From: Pseudophaeobacter arcticus DSM 23566
GTDB lineage: Bacteria > Pseudomonadota > Alphaproteobacteria > Rhodobacterales > Rhodobacteraceae
Direction of reading: 5' to 3'
Assembly: GCF_000473205.1 (NCBI RefSeq)
Contig: NZ_KI421507.1
Coordinates: 3,333,057 to 3,397,056, forward strand
Length of the DNA: 64,000 nucleotides
Part shown: positions 44,708 to 54,947 of the stretch, one piece after another
How positions within the stretch are numbered: position 1 is the stretch's first letter
Layout: each line of letters starts with the position of its first letter
Program-made: the position numbers and the translations under genes
Notes under the pieces: generated by a model
Seen by the model: the letters and a program-made list of their open reading frames with translations, nothing else
Database searches by the model: none
Told to the model about the DNA's origin: nothing

Positions 44708-45481
44708 TCAAGCCGGGAGTGGTGAAAGATATTGCTCAAAAGTAACATTATCCACCCATTTGCGCGCTTCATCCTCGGCTGCGCGGCTCTTCACCGTCCA
44801 GCACAGAACAGGCACCCCAGAGGCGCGTAAATCCTGCACCCGCTGACGAGACAGATCCCCCACCTCGTGGCTGATAAAGCTGGACTGGCTGCTGACAAAA
44901 TCGGGAATGTCGCGCAGCCGGTCACAGGTGGCTTTGGGAACCGGGATCCAGTCTTTGGGATCATAAGAGCTGGTCACCAATCCACGTGCGATATTGGGCG
45001 CGCACCGGGCCAGTGCAGCCGACGAATGGGGGTTGAACGACATCAGGGCGACGGCCCCCTCATAGCCTTGCAGGACCTTGGCGGTGGCTGCTTCCAGATC
45101 GCCGACATTGGGGCCCAGGTTGCCATCCTGGTCCTTAATCTCAATCAGTAACGGCACCTGCCCGGCCACCAGATCCAGCACCTCGGCCAGGGTGGGAATA
45201 CACTCGCCATCCCCGCCTTTTAGTGGGATCAGTTCCAGCTCTGCCCGGCTGCGGGCCGCGACCAAACCTGTGGCCTCGGTCAGGCGGTCCAGGTCGTCGT
45301 CATGAAACACCATGGGGCAGCCATCGCTGGAGTACTGCAGATCAATTTCGATCGCATAGCCTGCAGCAATCGCCGCGCGGATGGCCGCGCGGCTGTTTTC
45401 AGGGCGTCCATCCGTCACATCGTGCAGCGCCCGATGAGCAACCGGCAGCGACAGGAATTCAGCAGGTAGTTTTGGGATCAT
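44708..45481 (-). CDS. Glycerophosphodiester phosphodiesterase-family protein
   Basis: A 257-residue TIM barrel. Catalytic and metal residues are visible in A-H-R-A, R-P-E-N-S, E-I-D-L-Q-Y-S-S-D-G and V-F-H-D-D-D-L-D-R, the GDPD pattern. No signal peptide, so it acts in the cytoplasm on glycerophosphodiesters, giving glycerol-3-phosphate and an alcohol. Its ATGA overlaps the RidA stop. Confidence 0.92.
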   Translation of the reverse strand: MIPKLPAEFLSLPVAHRALHDVTDGRPENSRAAIRAAIAAGYAIEIDLQYSSDGCPMVFHDDDLDRLTEATGLVAARSRAELELIPLKGGDGECIPTLAEVLDLVAGQVPLLIEIKDQDGNLGPNVGDLEAATAKVLQGYEGAVALMSFNPHSSAALARCAPNIARGLVTSSYDPKDWIPVPKATCDRLRDIPDFVSSQSSFISHEVGDLSRQRVQDLRASGVPVLCWTVKSRAAEDEARKWVDNVTFEQYLSPLPA

Positions 45482-45936
45482 TTGATCTGGAACACCGCAT
45501 CAATTTCAACCGCAACACCCAATGGCAACGATGGCGAGCTAACAGCCGAGCGCGCATGACGGCCAGCCTCGCCCAGCGCCGTAACCAGGAAATCCGAAGC
45601 CCCGTTCACCACCTGTGCCTGCTGGGTGAAATCCGCAGTGGAATTGACAAATGCGCCCAGTTTCACCACCCGCACCAGACGTTCAAGATCGCCACCGCAA
45701 GCGGCTTTGAGCTGCGCCAGCAGGGAGATGGCACAGCGCTTGGCGGCGGCCTGACCAGCCTCCACATCCATATCCGCGCCCAGGGTGCCGGTGATCAACC
45801 CGTTTTCATCCGAAGAGATCTGCCCGGAGACATAGACCATGTCACCGGCGACGACAAAAGGCACATAGTTTGCCGCAGGTGCCGGTGCCTCTGGCAGGGT
45901 GACGCCCAGGTCTTTTAGGTTTGCTTCGATGCTCAT
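45478..45936 (-). CDS. RidA-family enamine/imine deaminase
   Basis: 152 residues of the YjgF/RidA family, in the longer YjgH-like branch. G-D-M-V-Y-V-S-G-Q-I-S, V-V-K-L-G-A-F-V-N-S and G-R-H-A-R-S-A-V with the substrate-binding arginine are conserved. RidA hydrolyses reactive enamines such as 2-aminoacrylate. The start at 45936 is preferred to GTG at 45942 because GGAG lies at the right distance only for the ATG. First gene of a four-gene operon. Confidence 0.92.
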   Translation of the reverse strand: MSIEANLKDLGVTLPEAPAPAANYVPFVVAGDMVYVSGQISSDENGLITGTLGADMDVEAGQAAAKRCAISLLAQLKAACGGDLERLVRVVKLGAFVNSTADFTQQAQVVNGASDFLVTALGEAGRHARSAVSSPSLPLGVAVEIDAVFQIK

Positions 45937-46034
45937 TGTCACGCTCCTTCAACGCCCATGTTTCGCGGCGACGCTAGCGCTGATGACCCGCGCCGGAAAG
46001 AGCAAAAACGACAACGGCCAGCTGCGCCGGGGTC

Positions 46035-47339
46035 TCAATCCTCGCGGAAGGCTTTGACAAAATAGTCGGCCAGGGGTTTCACCAGATAGGTCAGCGGCGA
46101 ACGGTCCTGAGTGCGGATGTAGCTTTCCACCGGCATGCCGGGAATAAGCACCGTGCCTTTGGGCAGGCGCTGCGCCTCCTCTGGATTCAGCTCGATTTCA
46201 GCCCGGTAAAAAGACGCCCCGGTGTTCTGGTCCTCAAACGCATCCGCCGATACCTGCATGACCTTGCCATACAGATCGGGAGTGCTGCGCTTATCCAGAG
46301 CCGCGAATTTCAGCGTCACATCCTGCCCGACATAGATCTGTTCGATATCCGTGGGCGATACCTGCGCCACGATCACCAGCGGGCGGTCCTGCGGCACCAG
46401 GTATAACACCGGGTCTGCCGCCCGAATAACCGACCGGGGGGTGTGGACCTGCAGGTCATAGACAATGCCCGAAACCGGTGCGGTGATATCCAGACGGTCC
46501 AGGCGCTCCAGCAGGGTGCGGCGATTTTCTCCGAGCTCCAATTCCTGAAAGCGCAGATCGCGCAGCTGGGTGATCGCCTCTTCCCGCCGGGTCGACCCCA
46601 GTTTCAGGATCTCGATCTCGGTCTCGGTAATCCGCCCCAAGGCCTGGGCCTCGGTGGCGATCAGCTCTCCCAGACGGCCACTCAGATCGGCCTCGGTGCG
46701 GCGCAGGTTGAGCACAGTCCCCGCCTGGGCCAGCCCCCGGTCCAGCAGGGTTGTCTGGTTCTTCAGCTCTTCGGCGATCAACTCCAGCTGCAGCTCCATC
46801 GAGGCCTGCTGCGCCTTGATCCCGGTGATCTGATCGCGGGTTTGCGAACTGCGTTTGTTCAGCTGCTCAATTTCGCGCGCAATGGATTCCTCACGGGCCA
46901 CAAACAGACGGTGCTGCCCCTCGACCAGATCCAGCACCGCCGGGCGGCTCGCGGTCAGGGCAAGCAGCTCTGCATCAAAGGTAACCTCTTTGGCGCTGTC
47001 GCGTTCCGCTTCCAGCCGCCCTCGCCGCGCCATCATCTCAAACAATTGGCCCTCGGTGATAGCCAGTTGCGAGCGCAGCTCCTTGGCGTCCAGACGCAGC
47101 AACATCTCCCCGCGCGCCACGCTGTCGCCCTCTTCCACCAGGATCTCGGCGACAATGCCGCCATCAAGATGCTGTACAACCTGCCGGTTGCGATCCACTT
47201 CGATACGACCCGAGGCAACAATTGCCCCGGCGATCGAAGACATCACCGCCCAGGTTCCAAATCCCCCCAGCAGGACCAGTAGGGTCAGGGCCCCAATTAG
47301 CAGCGGGCTGCGGGCGGACCACTCGGATTCCTGGCTCAT
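46035..47339 (-). CDS. Type I secretion periplasmic adaptor (HlyD family)
   Basis: 434 residues: a short cytoplasmic tail, one transmembrane helix (about 12-34), a biotinyl-lipoyl half ([18 protein letters not shown]), a long coiled-coil hairpin (about 85-280), then the second lipoyl half and a beta-barrel with the family ending. It matches PrtE/HlyD adaptors that link the ABC exporter to a TolC-type channel. ATGA overlap with the ABC gene. No TolC gene is beside it. Confidence 0.93.
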   Translation of the reverse strand: MSQESEWSARSPLLIGALTLLVLLGGFGTWAVMSSIAGAIVASGRIEVDRNRQVVQHLDGGIVAEILVEEGDSVARGEMLLRLDAKELRSQLAITEGQLFEMMARRGRLEAERDSAKEVTFDAELLALTASRPAVLDLVEGQHRLFVAREESIAREIEQLNKRSSQTRDQITGIKAQQASMELQLELIAEELKNQTTLLDRGLAQAGTVLNLRRTEADLSGRLGELIATEAQALGRITETEIEILKLGSTRREEAITQLRDLRFQELELGENRRTLLERLDRLDITAPVSGIVYDLQVHTPRSVIRAADPVLYLVPQDRPLVIVAQVSPTDIEQIYVGQDVTLKFAALDKRSTPDLYGKVMQVSADAFEDQNTGASFYRAEIELNPEEAQRLPKGTVLIPGMPVESYIRTQDRSPLTYLVKPLADYFVKAFRED

Positions 47340-49069
47340 TGCACACCTCCCGCTCCGGCGGTCTTGCGGATGGATTGATGATTTGCCACCATTTCCTGCA
47401 GCACCTTATCCTTGGGTCCAAAGGCGGTTTGCACGCCTTTGTCGATCACCAAGAGCATCTCACATTCCTGAATAGCTGCCGGGCGATGCGCCATGATGAG
47501 CACCGACTGACCAGCGGCTTTGAGCGCCTTGATCGCCTGATTCAGAGCCACCGAACCCTCGTTATCGAGGTTCGAGTTGGGCTCATCCAGGATCACAATC
47601 ACCGGCATATCATAAAGCGCACGGGCCAGGGCCACCCGCTGCATCTGTCCGCCTGACAACCGCCCGCCCCCGGCAGAGACGCGGGTGTCATAGCCATCCG
47701 GCAGGTTGACGATCATCTCATGGGCTGCGGCCTTCTTGGCTGCGGCCACCACTTTTTCGGCATCCGGCTCTTCAGCCAGACGCGCGATATTCTGCGCAAT
47801 GGTGCCATCAAACAACTGCACGCGCTGCGGCAGATAGCCAAAATGTCGCCCTAAGACATCCGGGTCGTATTGGTCCAGTGCCGCACCATCCAGGCGCACG
47901 GTGCCTGCAGCCGGTTTCCAGGCCCCGGTCAGCGCCTTGGCCAGCGTCGATTTGCCAGACCCCGAGGGGCCAATCACCCCAATCGCCTGACCTGGCTCGA
48001 CCCGGAAACTTACATTGCGCAGCTGCGCGCGGCTTTCTCCCGGCGGCACCACCGCGAGCGCCTGAACCTCCAGCCGCGCTGCGGGCTGTGGCAGCGCCAT
48101 ACGCTCGACCTCGGGCGGAACCTTGGTCAGCAACTCCGCCAGGGAGTGCCAGCCCTTGATGGCACGCTGCACCATGGCCCATTGCCCCAGCCCCAGCTCG
48201 ATCGGAGCCAAGGCACGTCCCATCAACACGGATCCCGCAATCATTGCCCCCGGCGAGACCGCCCCCCGGAGCGCCAGATAGGCTCCCAAGCCAAGCATTG
48301 CGGATTGTAAAAACAACCGGAGTGTCTTGGTCAGGGTCGTGAAGCCGCCGCCGGTATCATTGGCGCGCAGGGTGTCTTTCAGGGCAACTTTGCGGATTTT
48401 CTGCCAGCGCTGAAACGCAGCCCCGCGCATCCCCATGGATTGGATCATCTCTGCCTCACCGCGAATTTCTTCGGAGGAGAGATTGGCGCGATGCGAGGAA
48501 GCCGCCGCCTTTTGCAACGGTGCACGGCTGAACATCTGGTTGAGCAGCGCCACTGCCACAAGAACCGCGCCACCGCCCAGGGCCAGCAACCCCAACCAGG
48601 GGTGGAACAGGGCTATCCCCGCGAGAAAGAACGGAGTCCAGGGCAGATCAAAAGCCGCGCCCAAAACCGGAGAGGACATTAATCGCTGGATTGCCTCCAG
48701 ATCAGCAGTCCCGGTCTGGGCAACGGGATCCTGCGCCACCGCAGAGCGGCGGACCATGGCGTCAAACACCCGTTTGTCCAATTGCGCCTGAAACCGGGCA
48801 CCGATCCTTGCCAGGACCCGGCCACGCACATAGTCCAAAAGGCCCATCATGCCATAGAGAAACAGCACCAGTAGCGACAGGGCAACCAGGGTCGCCTCGG
48901 ACCCACTGCCTAGCACGCGATCATAAACCTGCATCATATAAAGCGGGCCCGTCAGCATCAGCATATTTACAAAGACGCTAAAAAGACCAACGGCCCAGTA
49001 GAGACCACGACTCTGGCGGCGGCAGGCCGTAAGCGCATCATAACCAGGCTTAAATGTTTTATTTGTCAT
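47336..49069 (-). CDS. Type I secretion ABC exporter (PrtD type)
   Basis: 577 residues: a six-helix membrane domain (about 20-300; the TM region includes [15 protein letters not shown], a PrtD/LapB signature), then the ATPase with G-P-S-G-S-G-K-S-T (Walker A), L-S-G-G-Q-M-Q-R and V-I-L-D-E-P (Walker B). There is no C39 peptidase domain, so the substrate should carry a C-terminal secretion signal, usually an RTX protein. No such substrate gene lies within the window. Confidence 0.93.
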   Translation of the reverse strand: MTNKTFKPGYDALTACRRQSRGLYWAVGLFSVFVNMLMLTGPLYMMQVYDRVLGSGSEATLVALSLLVLFLYGMMGLLDYVRGRVLARIGARFQAQLDKRVFDAMVRRSAVAQDPVAQTGTADLEAIQRLMSSPVLGAAFDLPWTPFFLAGIALFHPWLGLLALGGGAVLVAVALLNQMFSRAPLQKAAASSHRANLSSEEIRGEAEMIQSMGMRGAAFQRWQKIRKVALKDTLRANDTGGGFTTLTKTLRLFLQSAMLGLGAYLALRGAVSPGAMIAGSVLMGRALAPIELGLGQWAMVQRAIKGWHSLAELLTKVPPEVERMALPQPAARLEVQALAVVPPGESRAQLRNVSFRVEPGQAIGVIGPSGSGKSTLAKALTGAWKPAAGTVRLDGAALDQYDPDVLGRHFGYLPQRVQLFDGTIAQNIARLAEEPDAEKVVAAAKKAAAHEMIVNLPDGYDTRVSAGGGRLSGGQMQRVALARALYDMPVIVILDEPNSNLDNEGSVALNQAIKALKAAGQSVLIMAHRPAAIQECEMLLVIDKGVQTAFGPKDKVLQEMVANHQSIRKTAGAGGVQ

Positions 49070-49263
49070 ATTGACTATGCTCTACCTGTTCAAACCGCCC
49101 GCGACATATTAGACCCTGCGCCATCTACAATTCTGGGGAAACCTGTTCCGAATCTGCCACAAACGTGCAAACAAATTGCTGTAGAAAGTGGGAATCTTCC
49201 GGATTGTCTTTAGATAGAACGCTCGTGTTTCTCAAATAGCGAATTAACTGGATTACAAACCGA

Positions 49264-50025
49264 ATGCGACTTTTCACCAAACCTCGTTTTGTCTTTGCTG
49301 CGCTGGCCCTGGTTTTATCACAGGCAGGCTGTGCCACGCAAAGCCCTGATGCCAAGGCTGCTGGTGAGGTATTTGACCCCTATGAGAACACCAACCGGTC
49401 CGTGCACAGCTTTAACCTGGCGGTAGATCGCTACGCCTTTCGCCCCGCCTCAAAGAGCTATGTGGCAATAGTCCCCGAGCCGATGGTTACGAGCTTTTCT
49501 TCTTTTGCCCGGAACCTGTCGATGCCGGGGCAAGCCGTCAATGCCCTGCTGCAAGGCAACCCCAAGCTGGCCGGACAGGCTCTGGCCCGGTTTGCCATGA
49601 ACACAACCATTGGCTTCCTTGGCCTTGCGGACCCTGCCACCGAATTCAACCTCCCGCAGGTAGATACCGATTTTGGCAAAACGCTGGCCGTCTGGGGTGT
49701 TGGCGAAGGCGCCTATGTTGAACTGCCGATCTATGGTCCCTCTACCGCGCGGGATGCTACAGGTATTTTTGTCGATTTCTTCACCAATCCCATTGGCTAC
49801 GCTCGGAATAATCCTGCCGATAACATCAGCATTTACGCTGAGGTAGTGCGCCGCATGGGCGATCGTGGCAGATATTCAGATACCGTGGATTCGATTCTCT
49901 ATGAAAGTGCCGACAGCTATGCGCAGGCCCGCCTGCTGTATCTGCAGAACCGGCGCTTTGAGCTGGGTGAAACAGCCGAGATCAGTGAAATTGATCCCTT
50001 TGAACTAAATACTGAAGGATTCTAA
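49264..50025 (+). CDS. mlaA: MlaA (VacJ) outer-membrane phospholipid-removal lipoprotein
   Basis: 253 residues. A lipoprotein signal ends at Cys23 (S-Q-A-G-C). F-D-P-Y-E-N-T-N-R near residue 40, F-x-R-N-L-x-x-P, R-F-x-x-N-T-T-I-G-F-L-G-L-A-D-P-A and F-G-K-T-L-A-V-W-G-V are MlaA hallmarks. It removes phospholipids from the outer leaflet of the outer membrane and hands them to MlaC, encoded immediately downstream. The inner-membrane MlaFEDB complex is not in the window. Confidence 0.94.
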   Translation: MRLFTKPRFVFAALALVLSQAGCATQSPDAKAAGEVFDPYENTNRSVHSFNLAVDRYAFRPASKSYVAIVPEPMVTSFSSFARNLSMPGQAVNALLQGNPKLAGQALARFAMNTTIGFLGLADPATEFNLPQVDTDFGKTLAVWGVGEGAYVELPIYGPSTARDATGIFVDFFTNPIGYARNNPADNISIYAEVVRRMGDRGRYSDTVDSILYESADSYAQARLLYLQNRRFELGETAEISEIDPFELNTEGF

Positions 50026-50619
50026 ATGATGCATCGCCGCAGCTTTTTGACCGGTCTCACTGCCAGCGCGGCGCTTGTCCCTGCAGCGCCTCTTTGGGCT
50101 TTGAACGAAGCCGGCGCCAGCAAATTGATCAGCAGCCTTGTCGCCGACATCAACAAGGTCATTGCATCGGGCAAAGCTGAAAATGCCATGTTCCGCGAGT
50201 TTGAGCGGATCTTCAAACGCTACAGCGACACCTCTTACATTGCCGCCTATGCGCTTGGCGTTGATGCCCGCCGGGCCTCTGCCGCCCAAAAACAGAATTT
50301 CTCCAAGACCTTCCAGGGCTATATCTCCCGGAAATACGGCAAACGCTTCCGCGAATTCATCGGTGGCAGTCTGGAAGTGCGAAGCGTCAAGCGGGTCAAA
50401 AAATGGTACGAAGTCAGCACCACGGCCTATCTGCAGGGCCAAGCGCCCTTTGAGGTCACCTTCCTGGTCTCTGACCGTTCTGGCAAGGATCTCTTCTTTA
50501 ATATGTATATCGAAGGGGTGAACCTGCTGCTGACCGAGCGCACCGAGATTGGCGCGATCCTGGACAGCAACAAAGGCGATATCGACGCGATGATAGCCGA
50601 GCTGAAACGCCAAAGCTAA
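50026..50619 (+). CDS. mlaC: MlaC-family periplasmic phospholipid carrier
   Basis: 197 residues of the Ttg2D/MlaC family. The N-terminus has a twin-arginine signal (H-R-R-S-F-L-T-G-L, cut after P-L-W-A), so export via Tat is likely. Family segments are Y-G-K-R-F-R-E-F, V-K-K-W-Y-E-V and D-L-F-F-N-M-Y-I-E-G-V-N-L-L. It shuttles phospholipid between MlaA and the inner membrane. The ATG follows the mlaA stop directly, with GAAGGA inside the mlaA end. Confidence 0.92.
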   Translation: MMHRRSFLTGLTASAALVPAAPLWALNEAGASKLISSLVADINKVIASGKAENAMFREFERIFKRYSDTSYIAAYALGVDARRASAAQKQNFSKTFQGYISRKYGKRFREFIGGSLEVRSVKRVKKWYEVSTTAYLQGQAPFEVTFLVSDRSGKDLFFNMYIEGVNLLLTERTEIGAILDSNKGDIDAMIAELKRQS

Positions 50620-50651
50620 CTCCGGCCACGCAAGACCTGTACATCACAGAC

Positions 50652-50682
50652 AAAAGGCTCCCGCTTGGGAGCCTTTTCTTTT
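50652..50682 (+). terminator. Intrinsic terminator after mlaC
   Basis: AAAAGGCTCCC (50652-50662), loop GCTT, GGGAGCCTTTT (50667-50677), then CTTTTT. It is between convergent mlaC and the PBP gene. Confidence 0.9.
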
Positions 50683-50704
50683 TGCTAGGCCACAGGCAAC
50701 GGGG

Positions 50705-52951
50705 CTAGTTGCGGCCAAAGATGTCGCGCAATAGCCCGTCCACGGCCCGGCCTATCTCGCGGCCCGGCTGGATCCTGTCGCGCCGCCGTTGCGGAACCGG
50801 CTGTACGGGAGGCGCAATTGGCTTAGGCGCCAGCATCGGCAGCGGTTTTGGTGTCAGCCCCTCGTGAACCCGTACCATGGCCTCGTGCCAGATCTCAGCA
50901 GGCAGACCGCCGCCGGTTACCCCGCTCAAGGGGGTGTTGTCATCATAGCCCATCCAGACCCCGGCCACATAATCCGCGGTAAAGCCGATGAACCAGGCAT
51001 CGCGCGCGGCCTGGGTGGTACCGGATTTCCCGGCCGCCTGCCAACCGGGGATTTGCGCCCGACGCCCGGTGCCCTCGGCGATGACCTTCTCCATCATCCA
51101 AACCAGCTGCTGCGCCGCCTCGGTGCGGATCACCCGCTCTCCCATGCCACCGCTGCGCCCCATCAGAGGTTCTGTATCGGTTGCCAGGCGCAGCTCGCTT
51201 ACCCCGTAGGGCGTCACCGATGAGCCGCCATTGAGGATCCCGGCATAGGCGCCTGTCATTTCCAGCAGCGTGCTTTCCGAGGCCCCAAGCGCCAGCGCCG
51301 GCCCTTCGGCCATGTCGTTATCAATGCCAAAATCGCTGGCAACACGACGCACAAGATCCCGGCCCACGGCCTCAGAGAGTTTCACGGCGGGGACATTCAG
51401 CGAATCCCTAAGCGCCCGGGCCAAGGTCACCTCGCCGTAGTATTTGCGGGTATAGTTCTTGGGACACCATTCGCCAGAGCCAGGCAGATCCAGGCAGTAT
51501 TCCGTATCCAACAGGATATCGAGCGGCGAATAGCCAAGCTCCAGCGCCGTTGCATAGACAAAGGGTTTGAACGCCGAACCGGTTTGCCGCTTTGCCTGGG
51601 TGGCGCGGTTGAACACGCCAGAAACGCGGGTCTTGCGCCCGCCAACCATGGCCCGCACGGCGCCATCGGCGCTCATCACCACAATTGCCGCCTGCGCCTT
51701 GGACCCCGGGCGGACTTTGTTTTCAAACACATAGGTCATCGCCTCTTCGACGGCGGTTTGCAGCCGTTGATCCATGGTGGTGCGGATCACCACGTCTTCG
51801 GCGGTTTGGGCACCAAAATAGCTGGGAACACTGTCCATGATCCAATCGGCGAAATAGCCGCCTGCCCGTGCCTCAGCCGCCGAGCTGAGCCGCGCCGGTT
51901 GGTCCTGCCCCGCTTTGGCCTCGGCCTCGCTAATGTAGCCCTGCTCCTGCATCAGACGTAGCACGGTGGCGGCGCGATCCTGCGACCGCTTTAGATTGTT
52001 CGTTGGCGCCAGCGAGGACGGCGCGGTCAGCAATCCTGCAAGCATGGCTCCTTCAGCGGCGCTCAGCTGGTTGGCGGATTTGCCAAAATAGCGCTGCGCG
52101 GCGGCCTCGGCCCCGTAGGCACCGCCCCCCATATAGGCGCGGTTCATATAGATCGAGAGGATCTCGTCCTTGGTATATTTGACCTCCATGGCCAGCGCAT
52201 AGACCGCCTCGGTCCCCTTGCGCCACAGCGATCCCTGACGACAGTCATTCTCATAGGCGGCCTCGCTCTCCCATTCAGTGGGATCATAGATCCGCCCAAG
52301 GCAGAGCAATTTAGCCGTCTGTTGGGTAATGGTAGAGCCACCATGCCCCGACAGCGGGCCACGTCCTTCGCTCAGATTGATCCGCACCGCCGAGGCCACA
52401 CCGCGGGGCGAAATCCCAAAGTGGCGGTAAAACCGTTTGTCCTCGGTGGCGACGATCGCGTTTTTCAGATAGGGCGAAACGGTCTCGGCGGTTACCACTC
52501 CGCCAAACTGATCCCCCCGCCAGGCAAAAACGTCCCCCTTATGGTCCAGCAGGGTGACAGAACCGCGCGCGCGGCCATCCAATAGCGTTGTGACCTCCGG
52601 CAGGTTCAGGACCTGATAGCCCACCGCCATGCCCACCAGGGTGAAAACAATGACGCCAACCCGCCAGGAAAAGCCCCAGACCAGCCGCAATAGCCAGCGG
52701 AATGGCATCAACAGAGTACCAATCAGCCCACGTGGCTTGCGGGCGCGGGTTGCTTTTTGCCGCGCCGCAGCCGGTCGCTGGGGCTGAGACCGGGGTTGAG
52801 GCCGGGGTTTGGCTTTGGGCCTAGGTTTTGCCTTTGGCCTGCCAAAAAGCAGTCCCCAAATTCCACCACGTCGTTTGGCGGGACGTTTGCCCCCCGCCTT
52901 TGCATAGCGTTTTTCCGCCACCAGTGGCTTTCGCCCTGAACCCTGCGCCAT
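50705..52951 (-). CDS. Class A penicillin-binding protein (PBP1A family)
   Basis: 748 residues: a basic, proline-rich cytoplasmic tail (1-80) with repeated K-P-R-P units, one transmembrane helix (about 95-115), a GT51 glycosyltransferase (about 150-330, with A-T-E-D-K-R-F-Y and G-G-S-T-I-T-Q-Q) and a transpeptidase with S-A-F-K, S-L-N and K-S-G-T. It polymerises and cross-links peptidoglycan. The start at 52951 is the first ATG ahead of the tail; the very long open frame upstream to 53581 runs antisense through glnK and is rejected. Confidence 0.93.
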   Translation of the reverse strand: MAQGSGRKPLVAEKRYAKAGGKRPAKRRGGIWGLLFGRPKAKPRPKAKPRPQPRSQPQRPAAARQKATRARKPRGLIGTLLMPFRWLLRLVWGFSWRVGVIVFTLVGMAVGYQVLNLPEVTTLLDGRARGSVTLLDHKGDVFAWRGDQFGGVVTAETVSPYLKNAIVATEDKRFYRHFGISPRGVASAVRINLSEGRGPLSGHGGSTITQQTAKLLCLGRIYDPTEWESEAAYENDCRQGSLWRKGTEAVYALAMEVKYTKDEILSIYMNRAYMGGGAYGAEAAAQRYFGKSANQLSAAEGAMLAGLLTAPSSLAPTNNLKRSQDRAATVLRLMQEQGYISEAEAKAGQDQPARLSSAAEARAGGYFADWIMDSVPSYFGAQTAEDVVIRTTMDQRLQTAVEEAMTYVFENKVRPGSKAQAAIVVMSADGAVRAMVGGRKTRVSGVFNRATQAKRQTGSAFKPFVYATALELGYSPLDILLDTEYCLDLPGSGEWCPKNYTRKYYGEVTLARALRDSLNVPAVKLSEAVGRDLVRRVASDFGIDNDMAEGPALALGASESTLLEMTGAYAGILNGGSSVTPYGVSELRLATDTEPLMGRSGGMGERVIRTEAAQQLVWMMEKVIAEGTGRRAQIPGWQAAGKSGTTQAARDAWFIGFTADYVAGVWMGYDDNTPLSGVTGGGLPAEIWHEAMVRVHEGLTPKPLPMLAPKPIAPPVQPVPQRRRDRIQPGREIGRAVDGLLRDIFGRN

Positions 52952-53233
52952 CTTCACAATCCTGCCCGGTTTGCCCGTTTTTACCACTCTAACCTCTCTG
53001 ATCAGCTTTGTAGAGAGGCGGTTTAAGGGGAATTTCGCTTCTGACACCGCCCAGTTTTCGGGCATGTTTACGATTCTTCGCTTCTTTTTTAACCGCCACC
53101 TCTGTGCTGCACCTGTAAAACCACCGCTCCGGTTCCCCCGACTCGGCGCCTTGGTTTTTCTGCAATTGCAAATACGCGGGTGCTGCAGCCAGATCCCTTG
53201 GTGACAGGCACCCTCCAAGACGAGGATGTCGAA

Positions 53234-53572
53234 ATGAAAATGATCATCGCAGCCATCAAACCCTTCAAACTGGAGGACGTCCGCGAAGCACTGACAGGTA
53301 TCGGCGTTTCCGGATTGATGGTTTCCGAAGTCAAAGGCTTTGGCGCCCAGGCTGGCCATACCGAAATCTACCGCGGTGCCGAGTACGAAGTGAACTTTGT
53401 CCCCAAGCTGAAGCTGGAAATCGTGGTTTCCGCCGGCCTGGCGGATCAAGTGGTCGAAACCATCGCCAAAACCGCCCGCACCGGCAAGATCGGTGACGGC
53501 AAGATCTTTGTAATCGACGTGGAGCAAGCCCTGCGGGTGCGCACCGGCGAAACCAATCAAGACGCGCTGTAA
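53234..53572 (+). CDS. glnK: Nitrogen regulatory PII protein GlnK
   Basis: 112 residues, a full-length PII protein. Tyr51 in Y-R-G-A-E-Y is the uridylylation site on the T-loop, and the B-loop T-G-K-I-G-D-G-K-I-F binds ATP/ADP. The start at 53234 fits the invariant M-K-M-I-I-A-A-I-K-P-F opening. It lies 23 bp upstream of amtB, so it is the GlnK that docks on the ammonium channel; it also senses nitrogen and energy state. Confidence 0.96.
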   Translation: MKMIIAAIKPFKLEDVREALTGIGVSGLMVSEVKGFGAQAGHTEIYRGAEYEVNFVPKLKLEIVVSAGLADQVVETIAKTARTGKIGDGKIFVIDVEQALRVRTGETNQDAL

Positions 53573-53595
53573 GCGCCGCATTTGGAGGAAAACTG

Positions 53596-54918
53596 ATGCG
53601 TAAACTCTCTCTCTCTTTGTCGGCCCTGGCGCTGACCATCCTGCCGGGCCTGGCCCTGGCGGATGAGGCCGCAGCCGCAGCCCCCGCGGATATCACACCC
53701 TATATCTTTACCACTCTGCTGTTCCTGGTTGGCGGCTTTATGGTGTTCTGGATGGCAGCTGGTTTTGCCATGCTCGAAGCCGGTCTGGTGCGCTCGAAAA
53801 ACGTCACCATGCAGCTGACCAAGAACATCGCGCTGTTCTCGATTGCCGCCATTATGTATTGGCTGGTTGGTTTTAACCTGATGTACCCCGGCGATGCCTG
53901 GTCCATTCCCGGCCTGCTTGGCGCCTTCGCGCCGACCTCGCTGGAACCTGTCGGCCTGGCCGCAGCGGATGCTTCGCTGGACTATGCCTCGGTTGGCTCT
54001 GACTTTTTCTTCCAGTTGATGTTCTGCGCCACCACTGCATCGATCGTTTCGGGCACCCTGGCTGAGCGTATCAAACTCTGGCCCTTCCTGATTTTTGTCG
54101 CCGTGCTGACCGGCGTGATCTACCCAATCGAGGCCTCCTGGCAGTGGGGCGGCGGCTTCCTCTCCGAGATGGGCTTCTCTGACTTTGCCGGCTCGACCCT
54201 GGTGCACGCGGCTGGTGGCTTTGCAGCCCTGGCAGGCGCTCTGATCCTGGGCCCACGTATCGGTAAATATAAAGGCGACAAGACCATCCCAATGCCTGGC
54301 TCCAACCTGGCGCTGGCAACTCTGGGTACCTTTATCCTGTGGCTCGGTTGGTTTGGTTTCAATGGTGGCTCGCAGCTGGCGATGGGCACCGTGGGCGATA
54401 TCACTGACATCTCCCGTATCTTTGCCAACACCAATATGGCGGCTGCCTCCGGTGCGGTCACCGCGCTGATCCTGACCCAGGTCATGTTCAAAAAGCCTGA
54501 CCTTACCATGACCCTGAACGGCGCCCTGGCTGGTCTGGTCTCCATCACTGCCGGCCCGCTTGACCCAACCCTGTTTGGCGCTCTGTGGATTGGTGCTGTT
54601 GGTGGTGTGATCGTGGTCTTTGTTGTCCCGCTGCTGGACAAGCTGAAAATCGACGACGTTGTTGGCGCCATCCCGGTGCACCTGGTTGCCGGTCTCTGGG
54701 GTACCTTTGCGGTTCCCTTCTACACCGCCGACACCTCCTTTGTGACCCAGATCACCGGCTTTGTTGCCATCGGTGCCTTCACCTTCATCGTCTCCGGCAT
54801 TGTCTGGCTGATCCTGAAGTCCACCATGGGCATCCGCGTCAGCGAAGAAGACGAGATCAACGGTCTCGACATGGCAGAGCTGGGCATGGAAGCCTACCCC
54901 GAGTTCACAGCAGGCTAA
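53596..54918 (+). CDS. amtB: Ammonium transporter
   Basis: 440 residues: a cleavable signal (L-P-G-L-A-L-A) then eleven transmembrane helices. The conducting histidine pair sits in L-V-H-A-A-G-G and V-H-L-V-A-G-L-W-G. F-x-W-L-G-W-F-G-F-N-G-G-S is the Amt signature. GGAGGAAA precedes the ATG. It imports ammonium and is blocked by GlnK under nitrogen sufficiency. Confidence 0.96.
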   Translation: MRKLSLSLSALALTILPGLALADEAAAAAPADITPYIFTTLLFLVGGFMVFWMAAGFAMLEAGLVRSKNVTMQLTKNIALFSIAAIMYWLVGFNLMYPGDAWSIPGLLGAFAPTSLEPVGLAAADASLDYASVGSDFFFQLMFCATTASIVSGTLAERIKLWPFLIFVAVLTGVIYPIEASWQWGGGFLSEMGFSDFAGSTLVHAAGGFAALAGALILGPRIGKYKGDKTIPMPGSNLALATLGTFILWLGWFGFNGGSQLAMGTVGDITDISRIFANTNMAAASGAVTALILTQVMFKKPDLTMTLNGALAGLVSITAGPLDPTLFGALWIGAVGGVIVVFVVPLLDKLKIDDVVGAIPVHLVAGLWGTFAVPFYTADTSFVTQITGFVAIGAFTFIVSGIVWLILKSTMGIRVSEEDEINGLDMAELGMEAYPEFTAG

Positions 54919-54947
54919 ACGGCACAAGACCTTCGAGCAAAGCAAAG

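Noticed and set aside
53100..53233. Possible sigma-54 promoter before glnK
   Set aside because: TTGG and GC elements near 53151-53163 are separated by 7 bases rather than the 10 needed; the palindrome TGCAATTGCA at 53161-53170 alone is not enough to name a regulator site.
52952..53581. N-terminal extension of the PBP gene to 53581
   Set aside because: It would run antisense through the whole of glnK; the ATG at 52951 gives a normal class A PBP.
53557..54945. 462-codon open frame antisense to amtB
   Set aside because: The reverse of strongly biased codons in amtB; the translated product is low-complexity (G, H, Q-rich).
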